A DNA stretch of 64,000 bases from Sthenelais limicola (taxonomy: Eukaryota > Annelida > Polychaeta > Phyllodocida > Sigalionidae): the NCBI GenBank assembly GCA_942159475.1, contig OW804097.1, forward strand, positions 115,270,169-115,334,168, written 5' to 3'. Below the pieces are notes generated by a model. The model searched no databases, was not told where the DNA came from, and saw nothing but the letters and a program-made list of their open reading frames with translations. This document shows, piece by piece, positions 58,615-64,000 of this stretch (its first letter is position 1; every line of letters starts with the position of its first letter). A program made the position numbers and the translations under genes.

Positions 58615-61600
58615 ATGAAAGGTATGTAACCAGTTGCTCAGTACAATCTCCTTTTCCTTACTTTATCTTAAGTAAATATTTTGTTCATGAATTAAGGTAA
58701 CAGTGGACTGTAGAGTGAATGTATGACCTTCTTATTGTAGTTGTATAGCTGAGAAGTGATATGAACGGTTCTGGAAGAGCCTTATAGTTTAGTATTTGTT
58801 CATATAATATGTGTGGATTTCATGTGATTTGTACGATGGGTAGTTTTAGTTCTGTTCTGTATTTATTAGACAAAGCCAGTTAAATAAAGAAATGTTATGA
58901 AATAAGGCAGTCCATTATGCCAGTTTCAGTAGTAAGTGATACTTGATTATATTTCTATTGTAAATGAAGTAGAGAGTGAGATTTACTTGAATCTAATTTT
59001 CATTAACAAGGCAACGCCCCAATTAGTCCATATGAACTATCTAAATATTGTATTGGCCTTAAATTAAAAAAAACAGAAAAAAAAAAACAGTAACAAGTAA
59101 TTATATTATTGATAACAGGATAACAAGGCATATATCAACAATTTGTCCTTTGTGGTTCTAAAAGACTTGAACATGACTGAAGTTTACTGACATATTATTT
59201 GAGCCCTAATAGATTTATCAAGATCAACTCAAATTAAGAATACATCCCCCAATACTGTCCAGCCTCTGTAGAACCCGGCAAGGATGGTGGGGGTTCAGGG
59301 GTCACAATAGGGCACTGACTTTGACAGCACTGATTTACGAATTAGTTGGTGGATGTGCTGCCACTTTCCTGTTCCTGTCTCTCAAATATGTCATGGTCGT
59401 CGCCATTTATGGCTTTTAATTTTGGTCCCCTTCTCCAGGGTTAGTGGGAATGAGGAAATGATAGACATAACCATGGGCCCTGACATACAATTGATTTGAG
59501 CTCACCTACACCATCGCTAAAGACATTCCCAGACGTGACCCTGTAATTTAATTCTTCTTTGAAGTTAGGTTCTACAGAGGCTGGACAGAGTGTATTAGTT
59601 CCATGACTTGTACCTGATTACAATGGTTACCTATACAATTTAAGTTGCCACATTCATTCCCTGATTTGGTTGTGAGCGGACAATATAATGACAATATGTA
59701 CCGCTCACAGACTGACAAATCTAATAATAGTACTATTAAAAGCAGCCAAAAATGTAGATTTCTGTAGTAATTTTACATGAAATCAGGGAATAAAAGTAAG
59801 ATGACCACAGTGTCAATTCCTCGGGGGACAATATTCGCCTTGTAAGCCCAGAAGCAACTCGGCCTACAGCCTCTTTGATTCTGAGCTTACTTGGCGAATA
59901 TAATCCACCTCATACTTGACGCTATGGTAATCTTACTATAGTGTATTTGGTGCCATATATGGGCCAGATCTTCAGAAAGTGATTGCTGAAGGCGAATTGT
60001 ACATTTTCTGATGATTTCACCCATATGCAGACATAAGACTATTCTGTTCCAGGTCTGTGGTATCTACTACAGTTTCTGAGTGTGCTCACTGTGGTCAGCA
60101 CCCAGGCAATCACAGCATCCCGCATATGGACCATAGCAGTGCCTTATAATCTTGGAGGACTCATCTATCAGTATGTATTTCTATGGTTATTGGGTGAAGT
60201 TGTCAGAAAATGTACAATTCAGCTTAAACAATTCTCGGAAATAACCCAGAATTTACTAAGTGTACAGAGCTGGCAATTGTACATTTTCTGAAAATCTGAC
60301 CGGGTTATTGATGCAGTGCTTATCTTTACGTCAGACAGTCGCTCCCGAGACTATCATTCCTGATGTTAAATGCGCCTTTTTGCCTTTAGTAATTAATTCA
60401 TATCTCTTATGTAAATTGCATAGCCTGACATAACCATATCTAATAACCATATTAATATTCATAATTCTTATGAATATATCAAAGGTACCAATAGTTATTA
60501 TAATATACCACAGAGGTCGGGTCAGAGCATTACATCAATAACCTGCCAGGTGGCGCACCAAGCACACCTCTTACTCTGTCTAGATGCCACATGACTAGTA
60601 GTGGCCACCGAAGGTGCTGCAAGGTACCAATCAATTGTCACCACAGTCTCTCTATTCAGAGAAAGGATGTATGCTCAAAACAGCACACAAACACCTTTTT
60701 ACAGTGATCTGATATATCTAGTCATTTCCGTTGCCACAGAACGCCCCCTCAAGATCTCTAGATTGATGTTTGAAAGTAACACAGTCATCATAGCATGAAT
60801 AAAGGAGTAATGAATATTTTCCTTCCTCTGCCATGTGTTGGCCCCTTTCATAGGCCTACTACACTAGCAAAGTTCAGCCTGCCTGCTCCACCTAAGGTTC
60901 ATTGCTCAGTGGTTAAGGTGCTGGAATGCAGAGTCAACGGTTGTGAACTCAAGCCTTGACCGGCTTACTACCATTTTTTTTTCATCTCTGGGTCACATAG
61001 ATGCTATGTCATTCTACGCGAAAGGGATGGCGGGTGGGTTGGCTTCTTAAAGTGTGGTGATGGGAAAGGCAGGAGAATTAAAGTACATTTTCATATTCAT
61101 ATACATATTCATGTTTTACACATAATTACTCATTGATACTCAATGGGCCATCAATACTACTAAAGGAAAACATAGGCGTTCAGGCCAGCGCTAGCATATC
61201 GCCACTCTTCCTTGACATCGATTCATGAGGCCTATTATCATTACATCATTATTGGTTAATATCTTGCACACTGCATCAATGTTCTATTGGATAGTGCTTT
61301 CATACTGCACCATTAAACATTGGATAATAGTATGCACACAACAGTTATAGCAATGTAACTTATTACATGTAACATAATGCCATATTAGCTAACGCTCATG
61401 TGACCCAATTATTGACTACCTATTGGTTTTGTCATTGTATAAATACTAGCTTTGATGGCCCTATAGAGGGCTTTCCCTAGGACTCTATTCAAACAGGGCA
61501 GATAGGGTTGTGATAGTTTGCAGACGGTTGTCAAAGTTTTTAACCACTCACTATGACAATAAAATCAAAGTTTATTATCTTATATCCCTTCTTGTTACCT

Positions 61601-63589
61601 TTTAAAACTAGATGTGAAGAATTAATAAACTGCGGGCAGAGTTTTCATCTGCTCCACACAAATAAAACGGCCAGTGAGGCATTCTGTTTCCACTGAATGA
61701 AATGGCAAAAAACAACAACTGAGAGAGGTTACAACGAGCCTATATGTTTGCACTACTGTTGTTACTGTGGACTGCATCTGTTTTTAAGGCATACATTGCA
61801 CCCTTTTCATGGCTCATTTACATAACTTTGGGCATGTGCAATGAGAAATAAACAAGTTGGGTACTATGTTTCAATATCAAGAAGACAATGGAGAGGTTTT
61901 GCTGATAATAAACCAACTAGTTCTCTGTGTTGTTGTGCACATTCTTTCCCACGAATTTACTGTAAGGCTGCGTTTCCACTGGCTCGCTCTTTTGGCCCGC
62001 TCATGGCCCGCTCCTTTTTTATTGTCTTGAGCGCATAACAAGCGAAGATTGAGCAAAACCAGAGCGGTCTAATGGAATCGGTTACTGCGCTCTCTGTACC
62101 CTCTTAAAAGTGGCTATGTGCGCTTCTTTAGATGAGCGCAGGACGTTGCGCTCATATCTGACCAGTTTGATATGAGCGCAACTACATGGCGCTTTTTATG
62201 CCTGTTAAAGTAGCGGACCAAGAGTGCAGTGAGAGCGCACCAAGGGATTTACAATTGATTTTATTGAAGGAAAGAAGCGGACCAGTAGAATCGTTTGGCG
62301 CTTGTATTGCACTAAAAATTTAAGCGGACCTAGAGCGAATGACAAGCACACTAAAAACGAGTGCAGCAGGAGCGAGCCATGAGCACATATACAAGCGAGC
62401 CAGTGGAATCGTACCTTAAGCATCACAAAATGTTATAGATTTAAGTACATGCAGTTTAATAGGAATTGATCAAGTACCTCTTCTGAACAAAATAGAAAAC
62501 TTTAAACTTCCCTGATTTTAGCGAGTCCTAATGACAACCTTATATATAATGTTAATGTTATTTGGTCGTCTGTGTTGGGTATGTAAATACATGTGAATAC
62601 GCTCAATAAAGCACTCTAAGATACATGGGTACAGCACATTCTGTCCAATGAGGTAACATTCAGTGACAACATCAACAGAGAGTCAGATCACAGTAATCTT
62701 CATCCCAGGCATTGTTTCTCATCTGTGATCCGTTTTAGGAAAATGAGTCATAAGTCGCAAAATATGGATTTTGAGATACCATTTCATTTGAAAAGAGGAG
62801 ATCAAGGCGATTCCAATGATAGTTGACACTAGGATACCTGATTAGTATTTCTGTATTTTAAGTTTGATATTTTTTTTTTTTTTCGAATAAAACGTTTGCA
62901 ATGTTTCTTAATTTACCAGTAAACTAACTAAATATACTCCATACAAAGACCTTCAAAACGCAAGAATATATTTAATACAATGTCCCGAAATTTGTTGCAT
63001 GCATTGATACGACTATAAGTGCAAAACTCCCTAAAAATCAGAACATTTCAATAATGAGATCTTGAGAAAAAAACATTAGAGAAATATCAATTTTGCGACT
63101 TGTGACTCATTCTACTGGAACACATCACAATTCTAAGATCTTTTAATGATTGCAGAGAAGATGGCCTCCTCAAGGGCCTTGCTGTGGATTTTGTGGATGC
63201 AGGTAGGTCTATTGTCATAATTTCTTTTAAAAAAGCTAATTAAATTTGATTTAATTTCAAGCAATTGTCAACCAAAATTACATCAAGGTTTGATGGATCA
63301 TAGATTGGACTTACATCATCATTAATATATTTATACCTGAGAAGTAGGCACAGAATAACCAATCATTTATTGGCATTGACAACCCATGAATTATTTGAGG
63401 TAATATTTGATTTAAAAAAGAAGTCGAGAAGGAAGAATATACAATAACAAATTATTACCAATAACCATGTCATAATCCACTTTGTTACTACAGTTTGTGG
63501 TGAGGCAGACATGGACTGTAGAATAGTGAGAGGTGGCTTAACAGATTGTTGGAACACTTACCCTGGATCAAGAGCCTCTGGTGGTCGAG
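58615..63589 (+). CDS. Secreted solute-binding-protein-like gene (5' part)
   Basis: Coding exons 58615-58621, 60053-60170, 63156-63202 and 63494-63589, with phases 1, 2, 1, 1; the last ends in donor GTGAGA and the gene continues beyond the window. The first coding exon is only ATG AAA G. The 89 residues seen begin with a signal peptide (MKGLWYLLQFL, VLTVVSTQAITA; cleavage likely near residue 24). A segment resembling the start of bacterial family-3 extracellular solute-binding domains follows: IWTIAVPYN, EDGLLKGLAVDFVDAVC, DCRIVRGGLTDCW and GGRG. Such domains bind amino acids or similar small ligands. Related animal proteins exist in amphioxus and other invertebrates; a bacterial origin is an inference. 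Cysteines suggest extracellular disulphides. MITE termini lie 20-30 bp from four of its splice sites. Confidence 0.7.
59251..59596. mobile_element. 346-bp MITE, CAGCCTCTGTAGAACC termini
   Basis: 'aatactgtccagcctctgta' with 'gaacc' at the left and its inverse, ending 'gctggacagagtgtatt', at the right. No coding capacity. It lies in intron 1 of the solute-binding gene. Confidence 0.7.
59655..59793. mobile_element. 139-bp MITE, TTCCCTGATTT termini
   Basis: 'attccctgattt' and its inverse 'aaatcagggaat' bound the element. An inner hairpin pairs 'ttgtgagcgg' with 'ccgctcaca'. Confidence 0.6.
59962..60023. mobile_element. Minimal MITE-A (62 bp)
   Basis: Both termini are present ('gggccagatcttcagaaagt' and 'tttctgatgatttcaccca') with almost the entire interior deleted. 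It ends 28 bp before the exon 2 acceptor of the solute-binding gene. Confidence 0.65.
60191..60303. mobile_element. Short MITE-A (113 bp)
   Basis: Left tip 'tgggtgaagttgtcagaaaa', right tip 'cattttctgaaaatctgacc', with the interior shortened. It starts 20 bp after the donor of exon 2 of the solute-binding gene, so that exon is bracketed by two deleted MITE-A copies. Confidence 0.7.
60888..61085 (+). mobile_element. tRNA-derived SINE
   Basis: 'tgctcagtggttaaggtgct' at about 60901 resembles a tRNA A box and 'ggttgtgaactcaag' at about 60940 a B box, about 35 bases apart. A non-tRNA body with 'ctctgggtcacatagatgct' follows. No full cloverleaf is evident, so it is not a functional tRNA gene. The 3' end is not sharply defined. 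Confidence 0.6.
61963..62419. mobile_element. 457-bp MITE, CCACTGGCTCGCT termini
   Basis: About 50-bp inverted arms: 'tttccactggctcgct' and 'gctcatggcccgctcc' on the left, their inverse 'agcgagccagtggaa' and 'ggagcgagccatgagc' on the right. The interior also has dispersed 'gagcgca' and 'gcggacc' motifs in both orientations. More GC-rich than the surroundings. Confidence 0.75.
62725..63131. mobile_element. MITE-B copy (full length)
   Basis: Left tip 'tgtgatccgttttaggaaaa', right tip the inverse, ending 'ggaacacatcacaatt'. It contains the 'actccatacaaagaccttca' block also seen at 47950. It ends 23 bp before the exon 3 acceptor of the solute-binding gene. Confidence 0.75.
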
Positions 63590-63611
63590 GTGAGAAAAAA
63601 ATTCAGATTTT

Positions 63612-63890
63612 AAGGTCAAATTTTCAGAAAATATACAATTGCGATATGTTTTAGGAAAATGAGTCATAAGTCGCAAAATTGATAATTGATAAAACAGAAA
63701 CATTGCAAACTTTTTTTTTCAAAAATAAAAGTATCAAACCTGAAATATAGAAATACTAAAATGTCCTTCATGTTTACTATCATTGGAATCAGCTTGATCT
63801 CCTCATTTTGAATATGATGATATCTCAAGATCCATATTTTGCGACTTGTGACTCATTTTTCTAATAACAGATCACAATTGGTAGCTCTAC
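63612..63890. mobile_element. MITE-A terminus and short MITE-B
   Basis: A single MITE-A tip (63612-63640, 'aaggtcaaattttcagaaaa') abuts a MITE-B of about 245 bp (63639-63885) with both tips and a shortened interior. MITE-A subterminal sequence resumes after it, so MITE-B appears inserted into a MITE-A. It begins 20 bp after the exon 4 donor. Confidence 0.65.
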
Positions 63891-64000
63891 ATATATACAT
63901 TTTAGTCAATTCTGCTAAATTCTACTACAAATGATCAATTTTGGGTATATCTGAGTATATTTGGGGTTGTGTTGTTTTAGAGCATCTGTTAGGGCATGTA
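63886..64000. mobile_element. MITE-A remainder, cut by the window edge
   Basis: 'aattggtagctctacatata', 'cagtcaattctgctaaatt'-like and 'gagcatctgttagggcatgt' blocks match the interior of MITE-A up to the last base of the window; its right terminus lies outside. Confidence 0.55.

Noticed and set aside
60888..60965. Functional tRNA gene
   Set aside because: A- and B-box-like sequences are present but no cloverleaf arms pair properly and a SINE body follows.
61430..61600. Possible solo LTR (tataaatac, then aataaaa)
   Set aside because: A TATA-like and a poly(A)-like signal occur in a plausible order, but no second copy, TG/CA ends or target duplication could be seen.

Overview
The window is AT-rich, intron-rich animal DNA. 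Spliced genes with GT-AG introns, THAP and P2X7 C-terminal-like domains, a DIRS/Ngaro-type tyrosine-recombinase retrotransposon, a bacterial-type solute-binding domain inside an intron-rich gene, and dense miniature inverted-repeat elements (MITEs) together suggest a marine invertebrate, perhaps an echinoderm, hemichordate, cephalochordate or lophotrochozoan. I cannot name the species. All gene models were spliced by eye. Four have in-frame exon phases across every junction, which is the main evidence for them.

Layout. 1-4.7 kb: intergenic, with two copies of the family I call MITE-B. 4.77-6.39 kb (+): three-exon P2X7 C-terminal-like gene, tail to tail with a nine-exon THAP/transposase-like gene (6.44-15.82 kb, minus); the stop codons are 44 bp apart. 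Intron 5 of the THAP gene holds a 4.4 kb DIRS/Ngaro-like element with intact ORF1 and RT/RNase H but a recombinase cut short. 16.4-20.6 kb: a DNA transposon with terminal inverted repeats of about 640 bp around a decayed gene of a widespread uncharacterised family. 21.8-22.2 kb: LINE 3' end. 22.8-24.2 kb: nested elements, the inner one with a TTAA target duplication. 24.3-25.6 kb: 38-bp minisatellite. 26.5-33.9 kb (minus): five-exon gene for a 322-residue SAM-like plus zinc-finger protein resembling retroelement ORF1 (gag). 34-58 kb: mostly non-coding with many MITEs, purine and pyrimidine tracts and some candidate exons. 58.6 kb to the end (+): first four coding exons of a secreted solute-binding-protein-like gene that runs off the window. 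59-62.5 kb: several more MITEs and a tRNA-derived SINE.

The most unusual pattern is that in the two genes of the right half (gag-like and solute-binding), at least nine splice sites lie about 8-30 bp from the end of a repeat, mostly MITE-A (TA-flanked, about 230 bp) or MITE-B (about 400 bp). Almost no spacer remains between exon and repeat. This could reflect insertion preference, tolerance only in the splice-site flank, or introns built from these elements (introner-like). The THAP gene shows a related case: the DIRS element ends 15 bp from an acceptor site.
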